Below, one piece after another: positions 1 to 11,517 of a stretch of 64,000 nucleotides of DNA; within the stretch, counting starts at the first letter, position 1; each line of letters opens with the position of its first letter. The position numbers were made by a program, and so were the translations under genes. The notes beneath the pieces were generated by a model that made no database searches, was not told the DNA's origin, and was given only the letters and a program-made list of their open reading frames with translations. The stretch covers positions 4,283,001 through 4,347,000 of the forward strand of contig JAEVHH010000005.1 in NCBI GenBank assembly GCA_017607445.1. Reading direction: 5' to 3'. The stretch comes from Histoplasma ohiense. Its lineage: Eukaryota; Ascomycota; Eurotiomycetes; Onygenales; Ajellomycetaceae.

Positions 1-2260
1 ATCAGCAATGAATCTGATAGCTGCTTTCACTCATGAGATGAAAACAGTCTTCATACAAAACAAGAAGATATCCATGATCACAATGAATGTGCAGAGTGTT
101 TTTGATACTGTGCTGTGCAGACAGCTGCTTCAGTAAATGATATAACAGAGATGACTGTATGAGCTGCTACAATTCATTGACAGCTTTCTCATCAAATGCA
201 GAGCTCAGATCCAGCTGAAGGGGATCATCACAGCAGCACATCAGATGCAATATAGCATATCACAGAGATCTTCTCTGTCATCAATACTGTTTCTTCTGTA
301 TCTGACAGAGCTGCTGTGGCAGAATCTGAAATTGTGCTTTGACTATACAGATGATCTGAATACTTGGCAGGCTACACACTCATTTGACAGCAATACTACT
401 CTTCTCAGCCATGATATACAGAGTATTCTGAAATGAAGAGAGACAAACAAGATGATCTTCACATCAGAGAAACTTGAGATGATTCATCTCACAAGAAAGC
501 AACACAATGAAGCATCATCAGTGATTGTATCAGAGAATCTGATCATACACTCTGTCACTGCTTCAGCTGAACAGAAGTCAGTATTCTGTTGACTGAATGT
601 ACACTTTGACAGAAGACTCATCTGAAGATCATACATCTCTGCTCAGACAAAGAAAACAAGAGCTGTGACTCAGCATATTCAAAGTCTAGAAAAGATCAGA
701 GATGAGCTTTCAGCAGATGCTCTGTAGAAGATGATCACTATCTGCATGATTCTCTCACTGCTCTATAACACAGAGATCTGATACAGTGGCTGCATGCAGT
801 CAGCAAAACATACAGACAGAAGTGGGGAGATCAGCTTCTGTCTGAGATGATATATGAGAACAGTCAAGAAAATGCTTATCATGACAGTCAGAGAAGTTCT
901 TTCAGTTTTTCATACAACATTCATCACAACTCTATATCAGAATGCTGAGCTCTCATCAGCAATGATAACTCTGAAGAAAGTCAAAATATGTTTTGCAACA
1001 AGACTTCAGATGATGAATGAGAGACACTCATTGACTTCACAAATAGCTCTCTCAATGATCACACATGAAAGAGAGGCTGGAACTCAGCAGCATTCAAAGA
1101 TCAAGATTCAGAGATTGAAGATGCTGCTGTCTGCAGTCAATAGATTCACACTTGTCATTCCACACTATTCAGAGAAATGTGGAACAGATCTCACAGAGAA
1201 TGTAGACAAAAAAAGTACTGTTCAGATATTCAAGAAATGATGAGAAAGTCAATCTTCAACAGATCTATATATTTTCTCAGATGGATTAGAATAGATTCTT
1301 GACAACAGCAGATGAATTGACTATGACTTTATAGTCTATCAAAGAAACAAACAGCTGGCCAGCTTCTCAGCTGCACTGAGCTCTATATCATATATCTTCA
1401 ACACTGAAACAGTTGATGTCTGCTGTGTATTAGAGTGTGCAGTGAAGCTTCTACTCTGTGTCACAGATGACAGCATCAATTCTCAGATCTGACTCTGTCT
1501 TGACAACATCTCAGTTATCTGAGACATACAGAGCAGTGCAGCAGTCTTCTCAAACTGAGTCTACAGCCACTGTCACAAGCTCCTCAGACAATATAATATG
1601 AATCTGAAATGAGCCTCTGAGCATATGAAAATAGAGAGTAATGAGAAAGCAGACTGTTTGACTAAGCAGACAGTTTCATCTACTGCAGCCTCAGTCTATG
1701 AACTCAAGATCATGCCCACAGTCAGTGAGATCCACACAGTGATCAAGCAGCTCAGTCAAAAGACAGAATAAGAGTGATGAAACAGAGTCTGTGAAAAGTT
1801 CTCTGACTGATATCAGAGCTGAAGATTCAGCAGATCAACTGTGGAATATCAAGTGAAGACTTCTTCAGAGCTCACTATGTCACAGTATGTTCTTCATCAC
1901 TGACTCACACTTCACTCCTCTCATGGAAACTTTTCCTGATACCACAGACACTTTCAGTATACAGATGTGAGACTTGTCTGTGTCTGTGAACACAACAAAA
2001 GCTCAGAACATTTGATACTCTGTCAACATTCACAGAGATACTTCTCTCACTGATTCAAAAGATCAGCAGCACAGCCACACAATCAAGCAACAGCTGTTGT
2101 CTATCTAGAATCTCTGATCTCTACAGACTTTGTAGAACTACTTGGCCACACACAGTTCTACACACAGTACTGCATAAAATAACACAGTCATTTGAGCATA
2201 CATCATCTGACAGCCCCCCACAGCAGTTCCAAGCCTATACAGACGGTACAGATAGCACAA
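1..2260 (+). pseudogene. LINE-X ORF2 remnant (RT C-terminal part, RNase H, zinc-binding tail)
   Basis: ORF2 of such LINEs encodes endonuclease, reverse transcriptase and RNase H. Seen here: the RT block around 250-440, with a degraded catalytic motif FDYTDD at 338-355 where the family has F-x-Y-A-D-D; a connection segment in the open stretch 854-1240 that ends VDKKSTVQIFKK; an RNase H start SDG at about 1276; and further on NEKADCL, where RNase H has its last catalytic Asp. A C-terminal CVCEHN...SEHLILC-like Cys/His segment is near 1978-2030. Many codons are TGA. Non-functional. Confidence 0.8.
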
Positions 2261-2267
2261 CATTCAG

Positions 2268-2490
2268 TACAATAGATTCAATCAGTACAATAGATTCAAT
2301 CAATGCAATCAGTACAAACAGTACAATTGATTCAATTGATACAATCAGCTCAATCAGTTCAATCAGTACAAATGATACAATCAGTTCAACTGATTCAATT
2401 GATACAATTGATTCAACCAGTTCAATTGATACAAACAGTACAATTGATACAATTGGTACAATTGATTCAATCAGTTCAATCAGTTCAACT
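2268..2490 (+). repeat. 9-bp tandem repeat inside LINE-X ORF2 tail
   Basis: About 25 imperfect copies of a 9-bp unit of the type TTCAATCAG / TACAATTGA. In the ORF2 frame each unit gives a tripeptide (Val/Ile)-Gln-(Ser/Leu). CAA beside TCA or TTG is what CGA-CCG would become under the local C-to-T decay, so the original tripeptide was probably (Val/Ile)-Arg-Pro (inference). The same array occurs in X2, X3 and X5. Confidence 0.85.
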
Positions 2491-3176
2491 GATGTAAATG
2501 ATTAAATCAGCATGATGAGCTCATCTGTTTCAACTAGCTGTGGTGTAATCAGTACAGTCTGTATACTGACTCAGTCAACATACTCTCAGCTGCAGATATG
2601 CACTCTTCTTCTCTTTTCTCACTGCTCTCTCTGTCTTTCTTCACTTCTTTTCTCTCACAATCTTCTTCAGTGCTCTCTTCTCTCTCTTCCTCTGGGTTTG
2701 TGCTGAGTCACATGACTACAAGATGTCACAGAGAGCACAGTCTTTTCTTCACTCTTCTTTTTATTTTTCTTTTCAGAACACTCACTTTTTCTCTTTTCTT
2801 TTGTCTATCTTATCTGTTTTTTCTCTGCTGTTAGAAGCACAGACAGTTCTTGAATCAACTGAGAGAGTTATCTCTCTTCATTCACTGTAAAGCCTTCCAG
2901 ACACAGCAGCAGCAGTTTCTCTTGAGAACCACACTATAGCTTCACTATGAATAGTCATACATTGAGTCAGAAGTGAATGTGCAGCTCAGTAAAACTCTTT
3001 TCAATGAGCTGAGTCTTCTCAAGAGTTGCCATCTGAATTCTGTTTTCTTTCTCTCTGTGTACATAGAAATCTCTTCAGCATAGCATGTCTCCATGCCCTT
3101 TGGAAGACTTCTGAAACACAGGCGCTGCCTGTGTTTTCTCTGGGATGTTAAACCAATACAAACAAACAAACAAAAG

Positions 3177-3275
3177 CAAAAAAATGGTCTGTGATAAGAG
3201 TATTTCTTGTCAGAGAGCCATGCCAACCACTGTTGCTGTCTGCAAGACAGTATATGAACAGTGAGTGATGGAGTG
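3177..3275. other. Spacer between tail-to-tail LINE-X copies, includes X2 left TSD
   Basis: About 99 bp not belonging to either LINE. The last 11 bp (3265-3275, GTGATGGAGTG) match GTGGTGGAGTG at 26941-26951 with one G/A difference and form the TSD of X2. The spacer is therefore older host DNA, probably part of the hAT-like element that resumes at 26952. No gene seen. Confidence 0.7.
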
Positions 3276-3954
3276 TTTGTTTGTTTGTTTGTATTGATTT
3301 AACATTCTGAAGAAAACACAGACAGCATCTGTGTTTCAGAAGTCTTCTGAAGAATATGGAGACATGCTACACTGAAGAGATTTCTATATACACAGAGAGA
3401 AAGAAAACAGAATTCAGATGGTAATTCTTGAGAAGACTCAGCTCATTGAAAAGGATTTTACTGAGCTGCACATCCACTTCTGATTCAATATATAATCATT
3501 CATAATGAAGCTATAGTGTGGTTCTCAAGAGAATCACTGCTGCTGTGTCTGAAAGACTTTATAGTGAATGAAGAGAGATAACTTTTTTCATTGATTCAAG
3601 AACTATCTATACTTCTAACAGCAGAGAAAAGACAGATGAAATAGACAAAGAAAAAGAGAAAAAATAAATGTTCTGAAAAGAAAAATAAAGAGAAGAGTGA
3701 AGAAAAGACTGTGTTCTCTGTGACATCTCACAGTTATATAATCTGACACAAACTCAGAGAGAGAGAGAGAAGAGAGCACTGAAGAAAATTGTGAGAGAAA
3801 AGAAGTGAAGAGAGATAGAGAGAGCAGTGAGAAGAGAGAAGAAAAGTGCATATCTGCAGTTGAAAGCATATCAACTGAGTCAGTATACAGACTGTACTGA
3901 TTACACCACAGCTAGTTGAAACAGATGAGTCAATCATACTGATTTAATTATTTG

Positions 3955-4185
3955 CATCAGTTGAACTGATTGAATCAATTGAATCAATTGAATTGATTGA
4001 ACTGATTGTATCAATTGTACTGTTTGTACTGATTGAACTGATTGAATTAATTGTATCATTTGTATTGATTGAATTGATTGAGCTGATTGTATCAATTGAA
4101 TCAGTTGTACTGTTTGTACTGATTGCATTGATTGAATCTATTGTACTGATTGAATCAGTTGTACTGAATGTTGTGTTATTTGTAC
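3955..4185 (-). repeat. 9-bp tandem repeat of LINE-X copy X2
   Basis: Reverse-complement version of the array at 2268-2490, with the same 9-bp period and (Val/Ile)-Gln-(Ser/Leu) coding pattern on the minus strand. With its flanks it forms part of the large inverted repeat centred near 3226. Confidence 0.85.
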
Positions 4186-4644
4186 TGTCTGTATAGACTT
4201 GAAACTGTTGTGAGGGGCTGTTAGATAATGTGTGCTCAAACAGCTGCATTACCTCATACAGTACTGTATGTAAAACTGCATACAGTCAAGCAATTCTACA
4301 AAGTCTGTAGAGATCAGAGACTCTAGATAGACAACAGCTGTCATCTGATTGTGTGACTGTGCTGCTGATATTTTGAGTCAGTGAGAGAAGTGTCTCTGTG
4401 AGTATCAACAGAGTATCAAATGTTCTGAGCTTTTGTTGTGTTCACAGACACAGACAAGCCTCACATCTGCATGCTGAAAGCATCTGTGGTATCAGAAGAA
4501 GTTCTCATGAGAGAAGTGAAGTGCAAGTCAGTGATGAAGAGCATACTGTGGCATGCTGAGCTCTGAAGAGATTTTCATTTAGTATTTCACAGTCAGTCTG
4601 TTGAATCTTCAGCTCTGATATCAGTCAGAGAGCTTTTCACAGAC

Positions 4645-4915
4645 TGTAATAGATGCAACGGAGATATCTATATTAGAAAATAGCTATGTAGCGATAGAAG
4701 AACACAGAACACGTCAGAATTAATGAGAAGAGACATAGCACACAGCATCATAGATGACTGTAGTGTATGATGGTCATCTATATAATGCTCACTGATATTC
4801 ATTGATATTAGAAGATCAGTGATTAGCTTTGAATAATAGAGATTACTACCTTCTTAACATTCTATATGTGTACTTCACACTACTCTCATAATTATACCTA
4901 CAACCATCTCTTACA
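4645..4915 (+). repeat. 5' LTR of gypsy A (271 bp)
   Basis: Starts TGTAATAGATGC and ends CATCTCTTACA. Same length as the right LTR and both B LTRs. It contains AGTGATTAG at about 4811-4820. The right LTR has AGCAATTAG there, implying an ancestral AGCGATTAG, which may pair with the primer site just outside the LTR (4919-4927). Confidence 0.93.
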
Positions 4916-5020
4916 ATTCTAATCACTCATAACTCTATTTGAGTGGTCTGTTGTTACACACACCTACAATAAAGCACACAACATTAGTTAAAACATGCAA
5001 CATTAGTTAAAACACACAAG
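4916..5020 (+). other. Gypsy A leader / primer-binding region
   Basis: The leader does not begin with TGG, so a standard tRNA primer site is not evident. CTAATCACT at 4919-4927, and CTAATTGCT at the same place in B, point to an ancestral CTAATCGCT. That is the exact complement of the inferred LTR sequence AGCGATTAG. This is a weak (9-nt) candidate for self-priming. Confidence 0.45.
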
Positions 5021-6079
5021 ATGGTCTTGACATGCACAAGATCCCTTGAAAATCAATCTGAATCCTCTATTATCTCTGATGATCACAATGCATGTTTGCA
5101 ACAGTTGAATGATCAAATCTGTGAATGAGAGCAGCAATTAGCTATTCTGCATGCACAACAGCAGCTCAACAAGTTGAAAGCACAGATTTGTGGAGATACT
5201 CTCATTGAGTCTCAATTAACTCAGAATATCACCACAGAACTGCTGCAAAATCGATCTGTGAATGATACAGATGATGATAATGAAACACCACTGAGGTTAG
5301 AGATTAAGAACTATTATCAAGAAAAAAATATATTAGAATTCAAGAACTATAAAGATTGCATGTTGACTCTCTTTACATGCCACCATCAGTATTATCAAAA
5401 GAAAGAACACAAGATAAATGATGCTAAACTCTATCTTGACATTCACATTAAGCAGAAATGGTTGAATTTTGTATCATTGTATGAGAGATGTGGAGGAGCA
5501 ACACTGTTGACTTTTGACAATATACTATCACATCTAGAAATGCAAATTAACAATCCACAGAACCAGCACTGATTGATGAGTCAAAAGTTTCAAGATACAA
5601 AGCAACAAAAATAGCAATTGATATGTGATTTTTCTAAATATCTCAAAGACTGAGAATACTACTTACCCTCATATAGCAAAGAACAAAGAATGGATAACTT
5701 GTATAGTAAGATGTTGAAGATATTACACACAGAACTCAATCATTGAAATCAAGAGTCTCAGAACTATGAAGAGTTGCTTTGAACTCTACAGACTCTCAAG
5801 GAAAATATGTCAGAGCAATAATATGCTATCTGCAAAGAAAGATCTGCAATATTTGTAGAGAATCAGTGTCATTCTGATAAATCTAGCAATCATCAAAACA
5901 AGAGGAAACAAGAGAAACAAACAGATTCAACTGAACAAACTAAGAAAGATAAATATAACTGAATGAAGAAGTGTTCTCACTGTCATAAGAAGGGTCATAT
6001 TGCAAATGATTGTTGAATGTTACACTTCAAAAAGTGTAATCAAGTTTGATAAGTAAAAAATCAACAATCTCAATTGTAG
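5021..6079 (+). pseudogene. gag of gypsy A
   Basis: Gag forms the virus-like particle and binds RNA. The ATG at 5021 is the first in a frame kept open apart from TGA codons. It begins MVLTCTRSLENQ, then a Gln-rich helical stretch, and the largest clean piece spans 5174-5572. A nucleocapsid zinc knuckle CSHCHKKGHIANDC (C-x2-C-x4-H-x4-C, all ligands intact) lies at 5972-6013. The zero frame ends at TAG 6077-6079, just after the frameshift heptamer. The counterpart in B (19890-20933) confirms start and frame. Broken by several TGA codons. Confidence 0.85.
6055..6061 (+). promoter_or_regulatory. gag-pol -1 frameshift site of gypsy A (A AAA AAT)
   Basis: The heptamer is in the right phase (zero frame gta-aaa-aat) where the gag frame gives way to the pol frame one base back. 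Gypsy B has the stronger canonical form A AAA AAC at the homologous position. In both copies pol lies in the -1 frame of gag. Confidence 0.6.
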
Positions 6080-9000
6080 AAGCAGCTGCTGCATTGAGAA
6101 TATGAACAACTAGACTGTGAGATAAACAATTATTGACAATGAATATGTGAATGCTGACAGAAGCAGAATGGTCAATGATGTGGACACTAGTGGATTCTGA
6201 CACAGATGCAAACTTCATATTCCACATCTGAGCATCAAAATATTTCTTGAAGACAGAAGATAAATCAAAAGTAGTGGAAGCAGTTGATAATCATAAGATT
6301 AAATCATATGAACAACAAAGAGCTGCAATGAAGATTATTGATGATGAACATGTTCTCTGAGAAGGATTTCATCATTTTGAAGAAGCTGACATTAGCAGAT
6401 ATAATGTAATTTTGAGCATGCTGTGATTGAAAGCTGTGAACCCTGATATTGATTGAGTGCAAAGATACTGAATCTATAGAAAAGCATCAAATATTAACCA
6501 TATGCATCTGAATACTGCTAAAAAATTCACAATACTAATTGATGATGACAATATTATATTCACTGCTTTATCATTACAAGCTGCGAGTGTAGCAACTGAG
6601 TCAAATATCCCAGATGATTATAAAGATTATCTTGATATATTCTGAGAAGACATATCTGATGTGGAACACACATCTCATGATCATGTCATAGACCTCAAAT
6701 CTGGCAAGAAATTCTCATATCAACTGATATATAACTTATCACCTCAAGAACTCTTCATCCTCTGAGAATATATTGAAAAGATGTTAGAGAAGAATTGGAT
6801 ACATCTGTTCAAGAGCTCAGTCAGTGTGTCAGTGTTATTCACACTGAAGAAAGATGAAACCCTGCATCTTTGTGTGGATTATTGAGGATTGAATGAAATA
6901 ACAGTCAAGAATTGATATCCACTGCTCTTAATAAGTGAAATACTTGATAGATTAGCAGATGTCAAAATATATACACAGCTGAACCTTAGAGATGTGTATT
7001 ATAGAATTTATATACAAGCAGAGGATGAATGAAAAACAGTATTTCAAACACAATATGAACACTTTGAATATCTAATCTTATCTTTTGAGCTAATCAATGT
7101 CTCTGTGATCTTTCAATCTTATATCAACAAAGCCCTCAGTGATCTTTTAGATGTATATTGTATGGCTTATCTTGACAATATTGTAATCTATTCAAACACA
7201 CTTGATGAGCATGTCGTCCATGTTAAGAATGTGCTGGAACAGTTAAGGCATTGGAGACTATATGTCAAACTTAGTAAGTGTACATTCCACACAACAGAAA
7301 TTGAATTTTTGAGTTTTGTGATTACCACACAGAGCATTACTGTCAAGAAACACTGTGTCAACACAATTCTAGATTGATCAGAACTGTGAACTATAAACAA
7401 ATTGCAAATATTTCTAGAATTTGTCAATTTCTATTATTGATTCATATACAAGTTCTCAATAATAACAGCATCTCTGACTGAATTGTTAAAAGATTACAAA
7501 ATGAAAAGAGAGAAGAATAACACATCTGTTCAGTTAGATGAAAACTGCAAGCATGCAATTTTGCAGTTAAAAGAATGCTTTACAAAAGCATCATTGTTGA
7601 TTCACTTTGATCTGCAGTGAAAACTCTGTATAGAAATGAATGAATCTGATGTTGCAATCACTGCAGTAATATCACAATTAATGAATGATGATCACTGACA
7701 CTCAATTGTGTTTTGGTCTAGAAAGCTCACAGAAACAGAAAGACATTATCAAACATATGATCTAGAAATATTGCCAATTGTAGAAGCTTTCAGACAATGG
7801 TGCCACTACTTACATAATAGCAGACACTCAATAACTGTTTTATCTGACCATGTCAATCTTTGATGCTTCATGATGATGAAGCAGTTAAATGAATGTCAGA
7901 TTTGCTGAATGAAAATGCTCTCAGTATTTGATTTTGAAATAGAGCACTGTTCTGAGAAAAATAATCCCACAGATGCATCAAGTCATTGTTCAGATTTTGT
8001 AAAACACACAGCTCTCTTGACAGAGCTTTCTATTCTGCAAAAGAAGCTGTGTAAGAGGATCTTTAAGTCACTAAAGATAAAAGAAAACATAAAATTAGAT
8101 CAATGTGTCAAGATGATGTGAAAAGATCTGCAAGCTAATGAAAATTGTTGAGTGAAGAAATCTGTAGTCATCAATGATAACAATCTCTGCAGAATAAAGA
8201 ACACATCTGCAGATGAGAATGAGATTGCAGACATTACAGAGTTAAATTTAGAGACTCTGATGCTATAAATTCTAGCTGTCAAGATATTTGAGTCTGAGAC
8301 AGTCTATTGTGAAGAGATAGTCAAATCTATCATTGAACTCTTACTGCAGATTCAGAATAGAGACACCAGCACATCTGAACTTCACAGAAGACTAGAGATG
8401 AGTGACACTAGTATAAATAATCATTCAATCTGAGCAGTAGATAAAGATGATCTGCTCAGAAAAGATGATAAAGTCTACATATCACAAAACAAAACTGTAA
8501 GACATGAAATAATGAAAATGAATCACAATGATCCTCAAGATGACCATTTTGAATGTGATAAAATCATCAAAGCAATCAAACACAAGTACTTGTGGCATGA
8601 TATAAGTGATGAGATTGCAGAATATGTGAGAACTTGTGATGTTTGTCAATGTGTCAAGATACCACAGCACAAGCTGTATGAGTTGCTACAATCACATTCA
8701 GTGTCAGATAAGAAATGGCATACAATTAGCATGGACTTTATTGAAGATCTGTCAGATAATAAAAAGAGAAGTCAAATCTATAATACTATTGTCATATTTG
8801 TTGATTTATTCATCAAATAAGCTATAATTGTGCCCACATCTTCAGAGCTAGATGCAGAAGAACTTGCAGATATTATTGTATGAAAAGTTGCAAAGAACTT
8901 TGATCTATCTGCAAACATTATTAGTAATCAAGATTCATTAATAAATAGCAAGTTTTGATTGATATTATGTTATCTGCTTCATGTTCAACAAAAATTATCA

Positions 9001-9810
9001 ACAGCATTCCACCCACAAACTGATGGTCAGACAGAATGATTGAATCAGATGATTGAACATTATCTTCACACATATTGCAGCTATCAGCAAGATAATTGAA
9101 TAGAATGGATTTCTCTGACACAATGAGCATATAACAATGTCTTCCACACATTGATAAAAATGACATCATCTGAAGCAATGATCAGCTGACCAACTGAACT
9201 TTGCATAGACATAGAACCCCCAAGCACAGACATGTTAAAATCAGTGATGGAACAAGTGAAACAGATGAAACAAGTAGAAAACAAGATCTGAGAATGTCTA
9301 GAAGCTGTCAAAACAGCTGAGAAAAAGTATTACAATCAGCATCATATATCAAAAAGCTTTAAGATAGAGAACTGAGTAATGCTGCATGCAAAAAATATAT
9401 CCACCTTGCAATTCTTATTCAAACTAGATCATTGATTTTTGAGTCTTATTCAGATAATTGATATTCATGATACACAGGTGTACAAACTAAAACTCACACT
9501 GCAATATAGAGAAATTCATCTCATATTTCATATTTCCCTTCTCAAACCATATCACACACACGACAGACAAATCCCACAAACAGAATCAATAATTATAGAC
9601 ATGCAAGAGAAATGAGAAATTGAAGCTATATTAGACAAGCATCAGTACCACAGTCAAACACAATATCTTGTCAAATGAAAAGATTGTACAGACACAGATA
9701 ATTCTTGGAAATCTGAGGAAAACTTGATGAACAGTCAGAAGTACTTGAAACAGTTTAATAAAATCTATCAGAAGTCAGTCAGTAAACAAAAATGAAGAAG
9801 ATAACAATGA
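6055..9810 (+). pseudogene. pol of gypsy A (protease, RT, RNase H, integrase, chromodomain)
   Basis: The frame is continuous with that set by the heptamer. Protease: LVDSDTDANF around 6187-6220 (family LVDSGAD; the Gly is now Asp). RT: VDY-stop-GLNE at 6874, where the stop replaces the conserved Arg, and the active site YLDN at 7168-7179, where the second Asp is now Asn. RNase H follows at about 7600-8000. Integrase: zinc region with CDVCQ near 8640, catalytic block SMDFIEDL near 8730, then SNQD in place of SDRD near 8925. A chromodomain-like segment QYLVK-stop-KDCTD lies near 9660-9700. The ancestral stop is probably TGA 9808-9810. It ends 22 bp from the convergent antisense ORF. Confidence 0.9.
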
Positions 9811-9832
9811 CTGCTGAATATACTTATTTCAC

Positions 9833-10974
9833 TCAGAGATTAAAAAACAGATCTGCCTCAGCTTGATCAGTGTCATTCAAGAAATTGTCATCAAGACAAA
9901 CCTGCTTATTATCTCAGATTTTCTCAACTGGTAAAGCACAATGTTTCAACAATGACTTGGAAGCTGCAATCAGTGATGTAATCATCAGAATCTCATCAAT
10001 CATCATTTCAGCTGAAGTCTCAGAAGAACTGTCTTGTTGAATCTCTCAGATCTTCACAGCAAAGAATCTAACCACTGCAGTCACAGCACTCTGCAAAACA
10101 TTAACATTTGAAGCATTCACATCAGCAACAATTAGATTCTCAGCAGCATTGATAACCATCTGAGTCAATTCAACAGCATCCACTGACATCTAATAGAAAA
10201 TTAATATTATATATCATAAAAACATCTGTTTTGAATAATAACTTATCAGAACACAGATATGCTTCATCATCAAACAGTGCTTGCATTTTTTACATCAATT
10301 CTCAGCAGACTCACAATGATGATGAAGGGACATTGTCAAATATCAAATACAACAACAGCAATATACTGCTGCATTTCTTTTTAATACTTCAACAGAATCA
10401 TCCACTTTCTCATCTTCATCTACATTATCAGTCAACTCAAATAATGTACCAAGATCTTGATCCAGTAAGAATGATATCAATGTAATAGCAGAACACAAAA
10501 ACACATTTTCTGAAATGCTGCTATGATTGAATACCACACTCTGCTGTGACAACAGATCATCAGAGTTTATATAGAATTCTAGAATCTCATCTGCATTCTT
10601 ATAGATCTGCACATCAAGTACAAATCTCACAACAACAGTTTGATACATGATAAATCTCTCATTCAGAACTTTGTCAGAGAGCAGCATTTTATGAAATTCA
10701 TCAATCAAAGATTGACTGATTTCATGAAAGTGCTCAGGCATCTATAATCTGTTAGTACTCTTAACAATCTCAGTTTAAGAAAACTTACAGCAGCACAACT
10801 TCTATTTGATATATAGCAGATATGATAGTATATTCATTCATCATTCACAAAGCAAGAATATACTGAGGGGTTCTGTAATCTCTTCAGACAACCCAAGCAA
10901 ATGCTCTCAATGACAGACAGTATATCACTCTTCATAGACTTCAAACCAGCAACAGAAACAGCTGGTTCTGACAT
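9833..10974 (-). pseudogene. Antisense Cys-rich accessory ORF (ORF3) of gypsy A, three exons
   Basis: It lies between pol and the 3' LTR and is read opposite to pol. Exons are 10974-10789 (186 nt), 10741-10247 (495 nt) and 10189-9833 (357 nt), the same three lengths as in gypsy B. Intron 1 has a good GTAAG donor and a CTAAC-type branch sequence; the intron 2 donor has decayed to ATAAGT. Cys clusters occur in exon 1 (ICLGC ... HICYISNRSC) and at the end of exon 2 (YCCCC ... CKKCKHC). The middle reads like an acidic, helical globular domain. Function unknown; a metal-binding or nucleic-acid-binding protein is possible (inference). Few in-frame stops are present, all of decay type. Confidence 0.7.
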
Positions 10975-11008
10975 TCTATCATAACTTTAATCAGTACCAA
11001 GATCTTGT

Positions 11009-11344
11009 TCAAAGGAGAAGGAGAAGTAAAAGCAACAAGAAAGAAAAACAGATGTTGAAAATTGAAATCAATATTACAATGTTGATCAAAAAGATTGCAA
11101 CAACACAAAACTCAACCCAAAATGAAAAACACAACCACACAATCAAAACTTCAAATTTCACAATAAAAATTATATAGAAAGATACAGCATACTTTGTTTG
11201 ATAAATTGATGTATTCTTGTTTAATAAAAAATTGTTAGTGATGATGTTGATGATGATTTTCAATGGAGTGTGATTTTTGATGTAGAAGTCAAAGAAAAGA
11301 GGTTCAGAAGTTGTGTCTAAATCATGATTGAACTGCAATGATAT
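11009..11344 (-). pseudogene. Small hydrophobic antisense reading frame upstream of ORF3 (gypsy A)
   Basis: About 111 codons, conserved in gypsy B at 12531-12866. The N-terminus is polar (FNHDLDTTSEPLFFDFY) and the second half is almost wholly hydrophobic and ends in poly-Leu, which could be membrane segments. The start codon is ATA here and ATG in B. The antisense of an A-rich leader naturally reads as Phe/Leu/Ile, so this may simply be the 5' leader of the ORF3 transcript. Confidence 0.3.
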
Positions 11345-11499
11345 CAGAGATGAAAAAACATTCTCTCAAAACAGCAACACTTTGAAATTAATCTCAACAA
11401 TTAATTCAGCTCAATCCTGCAAACTCTATACAATATTAACCACACAGCACATGTTACAAACTTCACACATTGCAGTAAAAAGCTCTGAGAATCAGGTCT

Positions 11500-11517
11500 T
11501 TGAAGAAGAGAGATAAT
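11500..11517 (+). other. Polypurine tract of gypsy A
   Basis: A purine run (TTTGAAGAAGAGAGATAAT) abuts the 3' LTR at 11518, the normal place for plus-strand priming. Confidence 0.7.

Larger units (their letters stand above)
1..3176 (+). mobile_element. LINE-X copy X1 (Tad/I-like non-LTR retrotransposon), 5' end outside window
   Basis: This is the 3' half of a non-LTR retrotransposon. It matches the full-length copy X5 (55210-62085) from the middle of its reverse transcriptase onward. In order it holds the RT core and thumb (1 to about 1240), RNase H (about 1275-1700), a Cys/His-rich C-terminal region, a 9-bp repeat array, a CT-rich 3' part, and a 3' end of the form TTAAACCAATAC followed by (AAAC)n at about 3150-3176. 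The left boundary and 5' TSD lie outside the window. It lies tail to tail with X2. All coding parts are interrupted by TGA codons and CC/CG is strongly depleted, although the last 150 bp keep some (for example GGCGCTGCC near 3121). Confidence 0.88.

Noticed and set aside
2303..2497. Q-rich low-complexity small proteins (MQSVQTVQLIQ type) in several places
   Set aside because: They are the 9-bp arrays of LINE-X read between decay stops, not separate genes.
2512..2834. Overlapping Ser/Leu/Phe-rich small ORFs after the arrays
   Set aside because: They arise from the CT-rich 3' part of LINE-X, occur in two frames, and show no start or frame conservation beyond copy identity.
2945..3226. 93-residue minus-strand ORF and its kin at 17168-17401 and 61940-62125
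   Set aside because: They lie antisense in the non-coding 3' end of LINE-X (also in the SINE-like element) and shift frame between copies.
5021..9810. TGA as a sense codon (code reassignment to Trp)
   Set aside because: TGA also stands at conserved Arg positions (VDYRGLN), the same codon is CAA in B and CGA in G, and TGG still codes Trp in LINE-2 and G. Mutation explains all cases.
10231..10485. 84-residue plus-strand ORF
   Set aside because: Shadow of ORF3 exon 2 of gypsy A; the mirror shadow occurs in B at 13423-13644.
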